Both the position numbers and the translations under genes were made by a program. A stretch of DNA of 64,000 nt, taken from Actinomycetospora straminea (GTDB lineage: Bacteria; Actinomycetota; Actinomycetes; Mycobacteriales; Pseudonocardiaceae). Under the pieces are notes generated by a model. That model saw nothing but the letters and a program-made list of their open reading frames with translations, did no database searches and was not told the origin of the DNA. Shown here one piece after another: positions 38,692-47,731 of the stretch (positions within the stretch are counted from its first letter, which is position 1; each line of letters begins with the position of its first letter). The stretch covers positions 1 through 64,000 of the forward strand of contig NZ_JAQZAN010000014.1 of the NCBI RefSeq assembly GCF_028737255.1, in the 5' to 3' direction.

Positions 38692-38893
38692 CCGCACTCC
38701 CGTTCGCTCCTTGTCCTGGGGCCGCTCCGCGGTGTCGGGGGCGGCCGGATCGCCGGGTGGTGCCCGGCGCGTCGCGGCGACACGCGGGATGCGCGCGACG
38801 CGCCAGGGAGTCACGCCGACCGGTCCAGGCGGGTGCGCCGCCCGCCCGGGGAGGGTGCGCCCGGCGGCGAGCGGTGCGGCGGCTGATGACACG

Positions 38894-39724
38894 GTGTCCC
38901 CCGTGCGTGGATGCCTGGTCACCCTGCTCGTGCTCGTCGCGGTGGTCGTGGGCGTCGACTTCGGCGCCCGCTGGATCGCCGAGGACCGGGTCGCCGTGGC
39001 GCTGCAGGACTCCCTGTCGCTGCCCGCCGAGCCGGACGTCGACGTGCGCGGCTTCCCGTTCCTCACCCAGGCGCTGTCCGGCCAGTTCGAGGACGTCGGG
39101 CTCTCGGCGCCACACATCCCGTACGGCGAGCTGCGCGACATCACGCTGACCGCGGACCTCACGGGCGTCTCGGTGCCGGTGGAGAGCCTGCTGAACGGGC
39201 AGGTCCCCGAGATCCCGGCCGAGCAGGTCGTGGCGTCGGCGCGGGTGAACCCGACCGACCTCGCCCGTCTGCTCGACGTCGGGGACCTGACGATCGAGCC
39301 GCTCACCGAGGCCGACCTCGAGGCCCTGCGCGCCGACGCCGCGGCCGACGACTCCGGCGCGTCGGGCAGCAGCAGCGCACTGGCCGACGTCGATCCCGCC
39401 CAGGCGGTGCGCCTGAACTCGACGCGGACGATCGGCGGCCAGCAGGTCCAGGTCTCGGTCGTGGCGACCTTCCGCCTCTCGGGCGGGCGGATCACCCTGC
39501 AGGCCCGCGACATCCGCGCCGAGGGCGGCGAGGGCAGCAACGATCCTGCGGGGCAGGTGGCGGCGGCCGCGCTGCGCCGTCAGCTCTCCGGGTTCTCGAC
39601 GAGCGTCGACCCCGGCCAGCTCCCGTTCGCGATCACCGCGACCGAGCTGCGCGCCGAGGGCGGCGAGCTCGTCGTGTCGGGGACCGCGCGGGACGTCGAC
39701 CTGCTGGCCCGCCCGGGGTCGTGA
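38894..39724 (+). CDS. LmeA-like DUF2993 membrane-anchored protein
   Basis: A 276-residue DUF2993 protein. An N-terminal hydrophobic helix (GCLVTLLVLVAVVVGVDFGARWIAE) precedes the domain: VDVRGFPFLTQALSGQFEDVGLSA is the family signature, and SVPVESLLNG and LPFAITATELRAEGGELVVSG follow. The mycobacterial member LmeA supports lipomannan elongation at the cell envelope, so a role in periplasmic lipoglycan handling is plausible. GTG at 38894 is chosen; the frame extends upstream without a ribosome site. Divergent from the polyampholyte gene. Confidence 0.85.
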   Translation: MSPVRGCLVTLLVLVAVVVGVDFGARWIAEDRVAVALQDSLSLPAEPDVDVRGFPFLTQALSGQFEDVGLSAPHIPYGELRDITLTADLTGVSVPVESLLNGQVPEIPAEQVVASARVNPTDLARLLDVGDLTIEPLTEADLEALRADAAADDSGASGSSSALADVDPAQAVRLNSTRTIGGQQVQVSVVATFRLSGGRITLQARDIRAEGGEGSNDPAGQVAAAALRRQLSGFSTSVDPGQLPFAITATELRAEGGELVVSGTARDVDLLARPGS

Positions 39725-39750
39725 CACCGCACGCTGACACAGTGAGCGCC

Positions 39751-40764
39751 ATGCCAGACAACGGGGCCGCCATCCGATGGGGCATCGCCGGCCCCGGCCG
39801 CATCGCCGCGAAGGTCGCCGAGGACCTCGCCCTGGTCGAGGGGGCCACGCTCGCGGCCGTCGGGTCGCGCTCGGAGGAGCGGGCCCGGGCCTTCGCGGAC
39901 GCGAACGGCGGCGCCCAGGTGCGCGCCCACGGCAGCTACCGCGCGCTGGTGGACGACCCGGACGTCGACGTCGTGTACGTCGCGACCCCGCACCCGCAGC
40001 ACGCCGCCTTCGCGGTCGCCTGCCTCGAGGCCGGCAAGGCGGTGCTCGTCGAGAAGGCGTTCACCGCGACGCTCGCCGGGGCGTGGCGGGTGGTCGACAC
40101 CGCACGCACGAGCGGTGTGTTCGCGATGGAGGCGATGTGGACGCGCTTCCAGCCCGCCGTCGTGCGCCTGCGCGAGCTGATCGCCGAGGGCGCCATCGGC
40201 GAGCCCCGCTCGGTGCAGGCCGACCTCGGCACCGTCCGCGACGTCGACCCCACCGACCGGCTCTTCGCCCCCGAGCTCGGCGGAGGTGCGCTGCTGGACC
40301 TCGGCGTGTACCCGGTGTCGTTCGCGCAGATGGTGCTGGGCACGCCGGACCGCGTCACCGCCGTCGCGTCGCGGGAGACCACGGGCGTCGACGCCGACGG
40401 GGCGATGCTGCTGGGGTTCCAGGACGGCCGCTACGCCACGCTGCACACGTCGTTCCACAGCCCCTCGCCGGGCCAGGCGCGGGTGTTCGGCACGACGGGC
40501 TGGATCGACGTCCTCCCGCGCTTCCACCACCCGAGCACGATCGTGCTCCACCACGACACGAACGACCCGGGCGAGCGGATCGAGCTGCCCGCGACCGGGG
40601 CCGGCTACTACCACGAGCTGCTCGAGGTCACGGAGTGTCTGCGCTCCGGGGCCACCGAGAGCACCGTCATGCCCCTCGACGACACCCTCGCCGTCCAGGG
40701 CGTGCTCGCGGAGGCCGCCGACCAGATCGGCATCGTCTTCCGCGAGGACGACACCGCCGTGTGA
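39751..40764 (+). CDS. Gfo/Idh/MocA-family NAD(P)-dependent oxidoreductase
   Basis: A 337-residue oxidoreductase with Rossmann GIAGPGRIAAKVAEDL, the VYVATPHPQHA loop and the family signature EKAFTATLAGAWRVV containing the conserved EK; GGGALLDLGVYPVSFAQ carries the D...G..Y/H catalytic region. It is the dihydrodiol/sugar dehydrogenase type. ATG at 39751 follows the LmeA-like gene by 26 bp, and a ROK-type gene follows, so a sugar-related role is possible. Substrate unknown. Confidence 0.88.
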   Translation: MPDNGAAIRWGIAGPGRIAAKVAEDLALVEGATLAAVGSRSEERARAFADANGGAQVRAHGSYRALVDDPDVDVVYVATPHPQHAAFAVACLEAGKAVLVEKAFTATLAGAWRVVDTARTSGVFAMEAMWTRFQPAVVRLRELIAEGAIGEPRSVQADLGTVRDVDPTDRLFAPELGGGALLDLGVYPVSFAQMVLGTPDRVTAVASRETTGVDADGAMLLGFQDGRYATLHTSFHSPSPGQARVFGTTGWIDVLPRFHHPSTIVLHHDTNDPGERIELPATGAGYYHELLEVTECLRSGATESTVMPLDDTLAVQGVLAEAADQIGIVFREDDTAV

Positions 40765-40809
40765 GGCGCTCCCCCTCTACCCTTTCCCTCCCGGATGGTG
40801 GGAGGTGGC

Positions 40810-41955
40810 ATGACGGACCGTGAGCGCGGGACGGCGGCGAGCGCGCGGAGCACGTCGCCGCACAGCGGGCTGCGCCGCGCGACCACCGAACGCGCGATCC
40901 TCGACGAGCTCGCCGCCGAGTTCGGCCCGCTGACCCGCGCCGAGCTGTCGCGGCGCACCGGCATCTCGCCGCCCGCGATCAGCGAGGCCGTGCGGCGTCT
41001 CGAGGTCGACGCGGTGCTCGTGCCCGTCGGCCCGCGCTCCGGGGTGCCGGGGGCGGTCGCCACGCTCTACGACCTCGCGCCCGGCGCCGGCGTGGTCATC
41101 GCCGTCGAGATCAACCGTCGCGTCGTGCGCACCGCGGTCGCCGACCTCGCCGGCCGGCGCCTCGAGCACCTCGACCACGACCCGCCCGACGACGGCATCG
41201 TCGCGCCGCGCCTCGACGACGTGCTCGCCACGGTCGGCGGACGCTGGAGCGCCGAGGGCCGCCCGGTGCGGTCGGTGGCCGTGTCGATCGCGAACCCCGT
41301 CGACCCCGCCACCGGCCGGGTGGTCGAGCTGCGCGAGTCGGCGTTCCCCGCCGGCGTCGTCGGCGTCGACGACGTGCGCGGGGTCGACCGATCGATGGTG
41401 GTGCTCGACAACGACGTGAACTTCGCGGCGCTCGCCGAGCGCGACCACGGCGCCGCCGTCGGCGCGGCGACGTTCGCCTACCTCTACGTCGGCGAGCGGC
41501 ACAGCGTCGGCCTGGGCCTCGTGCTCGACGGGGTGCTGATCCGCGGCGCCCGCGGGCTCGCCGGCGAGATCGGCTACCTCCCGCTCGGCGAGGGCACCGG
41601 GCGCTTCCGGTTCGGCGAGGCGATGGCGGCCCACGGGCTCACGCCGCCGGCCGACGCCCCCGACGATGCGCCCGAGGCGGCGGGCGACGACCCGGCCCTC
41701 GCCGCCGCCGGCCGCACGCTCGGCGAGGCCGCGGTGGCGGTGTGCGCGACGGTGGACCCGGCCCTGCTCGTGCTCGGCGGCCCGGTCGGCCTCACCCCGG
41801 GGCTGCGGCCGCACGTCGAGGCCACGGTCGCGGAGCTGGCCCCGCGCCCGGTGCCGGTGGTCGCCGGCGCGCTCGGGGAGACCGCGCCGCTGTGGGGCGC
41901 GCTGGCCGAGGCCCGGCACCGCGCGTGGGAGGGCCTGCTGTCCGGACGGCGGTAG
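40810..41955 (+). CDS. ROK-family transcriptional regulator lacking the zinc motif
   Basis: A 381-residue ROK protein with an N-terminal winged helix (RATTERAILDELAAEFGPLTRAELSRRTGISPPAISEAVRRLE) and an actin-like sugar-binding domain (VLDNDVNFAALAERDHGAAVGAATFAYLYVGERHSVGLGLVLDGVLIRGARGLAGEIGYLPLG). After GEIGYLPLG the normal CxCGxxGC zinc motif is absent and the usual DLQ/E-kinase lid is shortened, so it is unlikely to be a kinase and may bind sugar differently. GGGAGG site before ATG 40810. It probably regulates adjacent oxidoreductase genes. Confidence 0.85.
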   Translation: MTDRERGTAASARSTSPHSGLRRATTERAILDELAAEFGPLTRAELSRRTGISPPAISEAVRRLEVDAVLVPVGPRSGVPGAVATLYDLAPGAGVVIAVEINRRVVRTAVADLAGRRLEHLDHDPPDDGIVAPRLDDVLATVGGRWSAEGRPVRSVAVSIANPVDPATGRVVELRESAFPAGVVGVDDVRGVDRSMVVLDNDVNFAALAERDHGAAVGAATFAYLYVGERHSVGLGLVLDGVLIRGARGLAGEIGYLPLGEGTGRFRFGEAMAAHGLTPPADAPDDAPEAAGDDPALAAAGRTLGEAAVAVCATVDPALLVLGGPVGLTPGLRPHVEATVAELAPRPVPVVAGALGETAPLWGALAEARHRAWEGLLSGRR

Positions 41956-41959
41956 GTGA

Positions 41960-42856
41960 TCAGGCGAGCCACCCCGCCGCGTCCTCGACCAGCGCTCGCT
42001 GGGCGGCGTGGTCGTCGCGCGCGGCCGTGTCGGCGTCGCGGTGGGTGTCGAGCAGGACGTGGGTGGCGCCGAGCGCGCGCAGCTCGTCGAGGTCCGCGCG
42101 GATCTGGTCGGGGCGGCCCTCCCCGAGCAGGCGGTCCTCGTCGGGGCGCCGCTCCGCGGTGGGGTGCAGGACGATGCGCGGGGCGAGCGCGGGCAGCGGG
42201 CGCCCGGCGTCCTCGGCGGCGCTCCGCAGCCCCGGCGCCCCGGTGGTGCGCAGCCAGCCGACCGGCACCCGCAGCGGGTGCCAGGCCTGCCCGAGCTCCA
42301 CCGCCCGGCGACGCGCGGCCGTGCCGTTGCCCCCGACCCAGACCGGCGGGTGCGGGCGCCGCCGGGGCCGCGGGCGGCTGTCGACGTCGGTGAAGGCGAC
42401 GTGGCGGCCGTGGAAGCTGACGACGTCGTCGGACCACAGTGCGAGCAGTGCGCGCAGGTACTCGTCGGTGACCTCGCCGCGCCGGTGCGGGTCGAGGCCG
42501 AGCGCGGCGAACTCGTCGGCGGCCCAGCCGACCCCGACGCCGACGATCAGCCGCCCGTCGCTGAGCTGGTCGAGGCCCGCCAGGCTGCGCGCGGTGAGCA
42601 GGGGCTCGCGGTAGGGGACGACGAGCACCGTGGTGCCCAGCTCGACACGACGCGTGACGCCCGCGAGGTAGCCGAGCAGCGTCAGCGGCTCCCAGAACGG
42701 GCCGGGATAGGCGGCGGTGACGTCCGGGGTCGCGGCGACGTGGTCGCCGACCATGAGGAAGTCGAACCCCGCGTCCTCGACGACCGCCGCCCACGCCCGC
42801 AGCGAGTCCGCCGTCGCGGCCGGCCCGAAGTTGGGGACGGTGATCCCGATCCTCAT
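41960..42856 (-). CDS. Luciferase-like F420-dependent oxidoreductase
   Basis: A 298-residue LLM-class enzyme with a TIM-barrel pattern: MRIGITVPNFGP, FDFLMVGDHV, LGTTVLVVPYREPLLTARSLAGLDQLSDGRLIVGVGVGW and PPVWVGGNG. This is the F420-dependent TIGR03619-like group common in mycobacteria and Pseudonocardia. The ATG overlaps the TGA of the Gfo/Idh gene before it (ATGA), so both oxidoreductases are co-translated and may act in one pathway. Substrate unknown. Confidence 0.9.
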   Translation of the reverse strand: MRIGITVPNFGPAATADSLRAWAAVVEDAGFDFLMVGDHVAATPDVTAAYPGPFWEPLTLLGYLAGVTRRVELGTTVLVVPYREPLLTARSLAGLDQLSDGRLIVGVGVGWAADEFAALGLDPHRRGEVTDEYLRALLALWSDDVVSFHGRHVAFTDVDSRPRPRRRPHPPVWVGGNGTAARRRAVELGQAWHPLRVPVGWLRTTGAPGLRSAAEDAGRPLPALAPRIVLHPTAERRPDEDRLLGEGRPDQIRADLDELRALGATHVLLDTHRDADTAARDDHAAQRALVEDAAGWLA

Positions 42857-44166
42857 CCGCAGGCCCGCACCGGGGACGCCGACACGGCGCCGTCCGCGCC
42901 CTCCCCGTCCCACGTCATCCGCACGGTCTGGCCCGAGCGCCGCGACCGCTCGGCGGCCCAGACGATGCGGTGGCTCGCGAGCGCCTCGTCCAGGCCGGTG
43001 AGGTTGGCGTCCGGGTCGTCGTGCGCGACGGCGTGCAGGAACGCCCGGACGAGCTCCTCGTCGCCCTGCTGGTGCGGGGCCCGCCCGTCGCCGGTGGTCA
43101 GCGTCTCCACCGTGGTCCGGGGGTGGGCGCGGAAGTCGTGGAAGCGCAGCACGGCGCCGTCGACCTCGACCGAGCCGTGCGTCCCGAAGACGCGCGTCTG
43201 GCGGGAGGCGGGCTCGGTGAACGCGGTGACGGTGTGCGTCGCGCTGACCCCGTTCGCGAACTCGAACGCGACGACCTGGTGGTCGACGACGTCGTTGTCG
43301 CCGCCGTAGACGCAGCGACCGTAGGGCCCGTCGCGCAGCGCGGCGTCGAGGGCCGCGGGCGTCGGGGCCTCGGTGACGGCGCTGAGCAGCTGCTCCTCCC
43401 AGTCGGGGTCGCCGAGGCACGAGCGGTAGAGCCGCGGCGCGGAGAACGGGCAGGTCGGCTCGACCGGGCAGTCCAGGCAGCGTGCGGCGGCGTCCGCCGG
43501 CCGGTGCTCGGGGCGGAAGTGGCTCAGCCGCCCGAAGGAGGACAGGCGCGCGGGGCGGTCGCCGACGAGGTGGGTCAGCAGGTCGATGTCGTGCGAGCAC
43601 TTGGCGAGCAGCAGCGACGACGCCGTCTCCTCGCGCCGCCACGGCCCGCGGACGTAGGAGTGGGCGAAGTGCCAGGCGCCGACCGGCTCGAGGTGCTGGA
43701 CGGACACGACGTCGCCGACGCGCCCGGCCCGCAGCGCGGCCACGAGCGCGCGCGTGGAGGGGGCGTAGCGCAGCGGGTGGCAGACCGTGAACTGCACGCC
43801 CGCCCGGCGGACCGCGTCGGCGACGCGCCGCGCGCCGGGCTCGTCGGTGGCGACCGGCTTCTCGCAGAGCAGGTGCACCCCGCGCTGCGCGAAGGCGACG
43901 GCGGGCTCGACGTGGTCGTGGTCCTGCGTGGCGATCACGACGACGTCGAGCCGGTCGGCCCCGCGCTCCGCGAGGTCGGCCCAGTCCGCGTACCGCGCCG
44001 CGGCGGGGACGTCGTGCGCGTCGGCGATCCGGTCGCGCCGCCCCGCGTGCGGCTCCGCGATCGCCGCGACCCGCCCGCCGGCGCGGTGGACGTGCCGGGC
44101 GTGCAGGCGGCCCCGGCTGCCGGCCCCGACGATGCCGACGCGGACCGGACCTGCCCCGAGGCTCAC
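42853..44166 (-). CDS. Gfo/Idh/MocA oxidoreductase with a cysteine cluster
   Basis: A 437-residue enzyme: VRVGIVGAGSRGRLHARHV (Rossmann), VVIATQDHDHVEPAVAF, LLCEKPVATDEPGARRV (signature EKP) and AKCSHDIDLLTHLVG (catalytic His/Asp region). Between residues 240 and 275 it has RCLDCPVEPTCPF and a further YRSC, a four-Cys set seen in one Gfo/Idh subgroup and suggestive of a metal site. GTG at 44166 has a GGAGGAGCGAGG site. It is followed, with ATGA overlap, by the F420-dependent oxidoreductase. Confidence 0.87.
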   Translation of the reverse strand: MSLGAGPVRVGIVGAGSRGRLHARHVHRAGGRVAAIAEPHAGRRDRIADAHDVPAAARYADWADLAERGADRLDVVVIATQDHDHVEPAVAFAQRGVHLLCEKPVATDEPGARRVADAVRRAGVQFTVCHPLRYAPSTRALVAALRAGRVGDVVSVQHLEPVGAWHFAHSYVRGPWRREETASSLLLAKCSHDIDLLTHLVGDRPARLSSFGRLSHFRPEHRPADAAARCLDCPVEPTCPFSAPRLYRSCLGDPDWEEQLLSAVTEAPTPAALDAALRDGPYGRCVYGGDNDVVDHQVVAFEFANGVSATHTVTAFTEPASRQTRVFGTHGSVEVDGAVLRFHDFRAHPRTTVETLTTGDGRAPHQQGDEELVRAFLHAVAHDDPDANLTGLDEALASHRIVWAAERSRRSGQTVRMTWDGEGADGAVSASPVRACG

Positions 44167-44288
44167 CCTCGCTCCTCCCGCCGGAACCGTCCTGTGCTCC
44201 CCCCGGCCCCTCATCTTGCCCCCGGACGGGCGACCCGAGACAGCCGGTGACCGCAGCCATGCCCCCGCTCGGCGGTGCGAGCAACACC

Positions 44289-44301
44289 ACGTTTCGAACG
44301 T
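44289..44301. promoter_or_regulatory. Inverted repeat in the divergent control region of the Tat-molybdoenzyme operon
   Basis: ACGTT-TCG-AACGT is a perfect 5-bp dyad located midway in the 239-bp gap between the divergent Gfo/Idh gene and the molybdoenzyme operon. A CGTTCGTTACGTTCC stretch follows at 44310-44324. It could be a regulator site; nothing identifies the regulator. Confidence 0.35.
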
Positions 44302-44405
44302 CCGATCGGCGTTCGTTACGTTCCCGTGACCTGAACATTGGTCCTGTCAGCTCCCCACCACTCCGGCGGACGGTCTCTCCCGGCTCGCCCGAAGGGACCT
44401 CCTTC

Positions 44406-46928
44406 ATGCCCGGCAAGCACCACACCGCGCCCCGGCCACCACGTCGTCCGATCGCGAACAAGAGATCCGCGACGACGGGCCCCCCGACCGGCATGCACCG
44501 GCGCCGGTTCCTCGGCTACCTCATCGCCGCCCCGACGCTCGCGGTCGGCGCGAAGCTGACCGGCGACTCGCTCCTCTCCGCCGAGGCGCTGCCCTCGCCC
44601 GCGCCGGAGGTGTCGGAGGTCTACGACCTGTCCGACCTCCTGCTGGACTCCACCCGCCCGACCGCGAACCTCATCACGGTCGTCGTGAACTCCGACGGGA
44701 CGGTCTCGTTCACCATCCCGCGGGCCGAGAGCGGGCAGGGCATCACCACGACGGCGGCGATGCTCATCGCCGAGGAGATGGGCATCGACGTCTCCGACGT
44801 CACCGTCGACCTCGCCGACGCGCGACCGGAGCTGCTGTTCAACCAGCAGACCCAGGGCTCGGCCTCCGTCATCTCGATCTACACGCCGGTCCGGGTCGCC
44901 GCGGCGCTCGCCCGCGGGCGGCTGGTCGAGGCGGCGGCGACGATCCTCGGCGACGAGGCCGAGAACCTCCGCACCACCGCGGGCCGGGTGCTGTCCACCG
45001 GCGGCTCGAGCATCCCGTTCGCGGAGCTGGCCGCGGCCGCGGCGAACGAGGTGACCCGCGAGGCGGTCACCGAGCTCAAGGCCGTCGACGAGTTCGAGAT
45101 CATCGGCAAGGGGCAGCGCCGCGACGACGTCGTCGCCGCGGTCACCGGGCGCAAGAAGTACACGATGGACCTCGACGTCCCCGACGCGCTGCCGACCATG
45201 ATCGCCCGGCCGCCGACGATCAAGGGCACGGTCGAGTCGGTCAACAACCTCGCGCAGGTCAGGGGCATGCCCGGGGTCACCGACGTCGTGGAGATCTCCA
45301 CCGACGCCGAGCCCGGTCGCGGCACCACGTCGTCCGCGGTGGCGGTGCGGGCGCGCACGTTCGGGCAGTGCATCGACGCCGTGAACGCCCTGGACATCAC
45401 CTGGGGCCGCGGCAACGTCGACGGCGAGTCCGACGCCTCGATCCTCGAGCAGCTGCGGGCGGCCGACGCCCCCGCCAACCTGCCCTCGCCGGGGCCGGTG
45501 GACGAGGTGGGCGGGCGGCTCCCGCTCGTCACCGAGCCCGTGGGCGACGTCCTCGACGGCGTCGGGGCGGTGGAGACGATCGACCAGGAGTTCGTCTTCT
45601 ACTGGCGCAGCAACGCCGCCATGGAGCCCAACGTCGCCATCGCCGACGTCCGCGACGGCGAGGCGGAGGTCTGGACGCCCAGCCAGATCCCGATCGTCAC
45701 CCAGACCCAGCTCGCCCAGGTGCTGGACCTGCCCCAGAGCCAGGTCACCGTGCACGTCCCGCGGGGCGGCGGGGCCTTCGGCCGCCGGCTGTTCAGCGAC
45801 GCCGCCCTGGACGCCGCGCGGGTGTCGAAGAAGGTCGGCAAGCCGGTGCGGCTCATGTGGCACCGGGCCGACGAGTGCCGGGCCGGGCGCGTCCACCCGA
45901 TGTGCATCTCCCGGGTGCGGGCCACCTACAGCCCGACCGCCGGCGAGGTCGTCAGCTTCGAGCAGCGCCACACCAGCGTCGCCACCGACTACACCGAGTC
46001 GTTCGGCGACATGATCACGTCCCAGGCCGCGAAGCTCCCGTTCGCCAACGAGCTCACGCTCTCGCAGACGGTCTTCCTGCTGACCGCGAGCGTCCCGTAC
46101 GACCTCGGCGCCATCGCGCTGGGCTACAACGAGATCTTCGACTTCGACCGCTTCGCCACGGGCAGCGTCCGCAACCTCAACAACCAGGACTTCCGGCCCG
46201 CCCAGGAGCTCGTCGTCGACCAGCTCGCCGAGCGGCTCGGCGAGGACCGCCTCGAGTTCCGGCGCGACCGCGTCGAGGACGAGCGCGCGAAGGCCGTGCT
46301 GGAGGCCGTCCGCGACCAGGGCGGCTGGGGCGAGGACCTGCCCGAGGGCGTCGCGCAGGGCGTCGTCGTCCACAACGAGTACAAGGGCTCGGTCGCCGTG
46401 CTCGCCGAGGTCGACACCCGGCCCGCCACCGCCGAGCGGGAGATCCCCGGCGCGACGACGGGACCGCGGGTGCGCAAGGTGACCGTCGCGGTCGACGTCG
46501 GCCTGCCCATCAACCCGCTGGGTCTCAAGGCGCAGATGGAGGGCGGGGTGATGACCGGCATCGCCCACGTCTTCACCGGCAGCCTGCACCTGCGCGACGG
46601 GAACTTCCTCGAGGGCAGCTGGGACGACTACCGCTACACCCGGCACTGGAACGCGCCGCCGGAGATCGACGTGATCGTCATGCCGCCGAGCGGCGACCGC
46701 CCCGGCGGCGCCGGCGAGCTGGCCGTGGGCGCGGCGACGGCCGCCGTGGCCTGCGCCTACGCCCGCGCCGTCGGGGAGATGCCGACCAGCTTCCCCATCG
46801 GCCACACCAAGGACGTCCCGTTCGAGGTCAAGGACTTCGTCCCGCCGCTGCCCCCCTCGCCCACGGACGGCCTGGAGGCGTACCCCGCGCCGTCCGCGGC
46901 CGGCCCGGCGTTCAACCCCGCGAGCTGA
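44406..46928 (+). CDS. Tat-exported molybdopterin-binding aldehyde/isoquinoline oxidoreductase large subunit
   Basis: An 840-residue xanthine-dehydrogenase-family large subunit of the IorB type. A twin-arginine signal (HRRRFLGYLIAAPTLAVGAKL) lies at residues 30-50. The molybdopterin-binding domains follow: ESGQGITTTAAMLIAEEMGI, NAAMEPNVAIADV, VPRGGGAFGRRLFSDAAL, VAVDVGLPINPLG and PGGAGELAVG with the catalytic Glu. It would hydroxylate an aldehyde or N-heterocycle outside the membrane after export with its folded [2Fe-2S] partner, encoded 10 bp downstream. ATG at 44406; an internal ATG at 44493 directly before the twin-arginine is possible. Confidence 0.9.
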   Translation: MPGKHHTAPRPPRRPIANKRSATTGPPTGMHRRRFLGYLIAAPTLAVGAKLTGDSLLSAEALPSPAPEVSEVYDLSDLLLDSTRPTANLITVVVNSDGTVSFTIPRAESGQGITTTAAMLIAEEMGIDVSDVTVDLADARPELLFNQQTQGSASVISIYTPVRVAAALARGRLVEAAATILGDEAENLRTTAGRVLSTGGSSIPFAELAAAAANEVTREAVTELKAVDEFEIIGKGQRRDDVVAAVTGRKKYTMDLDVPDALPTMIARPPTIKGTVESVNNLAQVRGMPGVTDVVEISTDAEPGRGTTSSAVAVRARTFGQCIDAVNALDITWGRGNVDGESDASILEQLRAADAPANLPSPGPVDEVGGRLPLVTEPVGDVLDGVGAVETIDQEFVFYWRSNAAMEPNVAIADVRDGEAEVWTPSQIPIVTQTQLAQVLDLPQSQVTVHVPRGGGAFGRRLFSDAALDAARVSKKVGKPVRLMWHRADECRAGRVHPMCISRVRATYSPTAGEVVSFEQRHTSVATDYTESFGDMITSQAAKLPFANELTLSQTVFLLTASVPYDLGAIALGYNEIFDFDRFATGSVRNLNNQDFRPAQELVVDQLAERLGEDRLEFRRDRVEDERAKAVLEAVRDQGGWGEDLPEGVAQGVVVHNEYKGSVAVLAEVDTRPATAEREIPGATTGPRVRKVTVAVDVGLPINPLGLKAQMEGGVMTGIAHVFTGSLHLRDGNFLEGSWDDYRYTRHWNAPPEIDVIVMPPSGDRPGGAGELAVGAATAAVACAYARAVGEMPTSFPIGHTKDVPFEVKDFVPPLPPSPTDGLEAYPAPSAAGPAFNPAS

Positions 46929-46938
46929 GGAGCCCCCC

Positions 46939-47415
46939 ATGCCTCCCCGCACCCTGTCCGTCAACGGCCGTCAGGTGACGGTGGACGTCGAGGACGACGT
47001 CCGCCTGCTCTGGGTGCTGCGTGATCTGTTGAAGATCAACGGCCCGAAGTACGGCTGCGGCATCAACGTCTGCAAGGCCTGCACGAGCCACATCAACGGC
47101 CGCGCCTTCAACCCCTGCTCCGTGCCGGTGGGCCGGATCCGGCCCACGGACGAGATCACGACGATCGAGGGCCTGCCCGACACCGTCGGCGCCGACCTGC
47201 ACCCGATGCAGGAGGCGTGGATCGACCGGGACGTGCCCCAGTGCGGCTACTGCCAGCCCGGCCAGATCATGGCCGCCGTCGACCTGGTCAGGAAGGTCAA
47301 GGCCGAGGGCGGGTCGGTCACCGACGACGACATCGACGAGATCCGCAACATGTGCGCCTGCGGCACCTACGCCCGCATCCGCGAGGCCATCAAGCAGGGC
47401 GCCGAGAACATGTGA
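46939..47415 (+). CDS. [2Fe-2S] small subunit of the molybdenum hydroxylase
   Basis: A 158-residue IorA/XdhC-type electron-transfer subunit. The plant-ferredoxin cluster is bound by CGINVCKAC plus a later NPC, and the second cluster by CGYCQPG and CACG. It shuttles electrons from the molybdenum site of the large subunit. It has no signal of its own, as expected when it is carried through the Tat pore attached to the partner. It precedes tatA by 57 bp. Confidence 0.93.
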   Translation: MPPRTLSVNGRQVTVDVEDDVRLLWVLRDLLKINGPKYGCGINVCKACTSHINGRAFNPCSVPVGRIRPTDEITTIEGLPDTVGADLHPMQEAWIDRDVPQCGYCQPGQIMAAVDLVRKVKAEGGSVTDDDIDEIRNMCACGTYARIREAIKQGAENM

Positions 47416-47472
47416 GCCCGGCTCCTCCCCACGCCCTCTCCCCACGCCGTCTCCCCACCGGAAGGACCCGTC

Positions 47473-47727
47473 ATGACCGGAGCACTGAGCCCGTCCCACT
47501 GGCTGATCATCCTCGTCGTCCTGCTGCTGCTGTTCGGCGCGAAGCGCCTGCCCGACGCCGCCCGCGGGATCGGCCGGTCGCTGCGCATCTTCAAGGCCGA
47601 GACCTCGGCGCTGGCGGAGGACGACAGGACCGGCGCCACGAAGGTCGAGGACGCCGCGCCCGCGGCCGTGGAGGGCGCGACGGTGACCGCGCCGCCGACC
47701 CGCACCACGAACGGCACCACGGTCTGA
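47473..47727 (+). CDS. tatA: Tat translocase subunit TatA
   Basis: An 84-residue TatA: a short external N-terminus, a transmembrane helix HWLIILVVLLLLFG, the AKRLPDAARGIGRSLRIFKAE amphipathic helix and a disordered tail. TatA oligomers form the pore for folded proteins. It is encoded in the same strand and operon as the Tat-dependent molybdoenzyme, four bp before tatC. Confidence 0.93.
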   Translation: MTGALSPSHWLIILVVLLLLFGAKRLPDAARGIGRSLRIFKAETSALAEDDRTGATKVEDAAPAAVEGATVTAPPTRTTNGTTV

Positions 47728-47731
47728 GCGC

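Noticed and set aside
34182-39149. A 1655-codon open frame on the plus strand
   Set aside because: It is antisense to dnaX and the polyampholyte gene, crosses the SRP RNA and tRNA-Ser, and its translation is Arg/Gly/Pro-rich noise with no domain. It arises from lack of stops in very GC-rich DNA.
44316-46964. An 882-codon minus-strand frame opposite the molybdoenzyme gene
   Set aside because: Antisense to a gene with clear conserved motifs; its translation has no domain and unusual composition.
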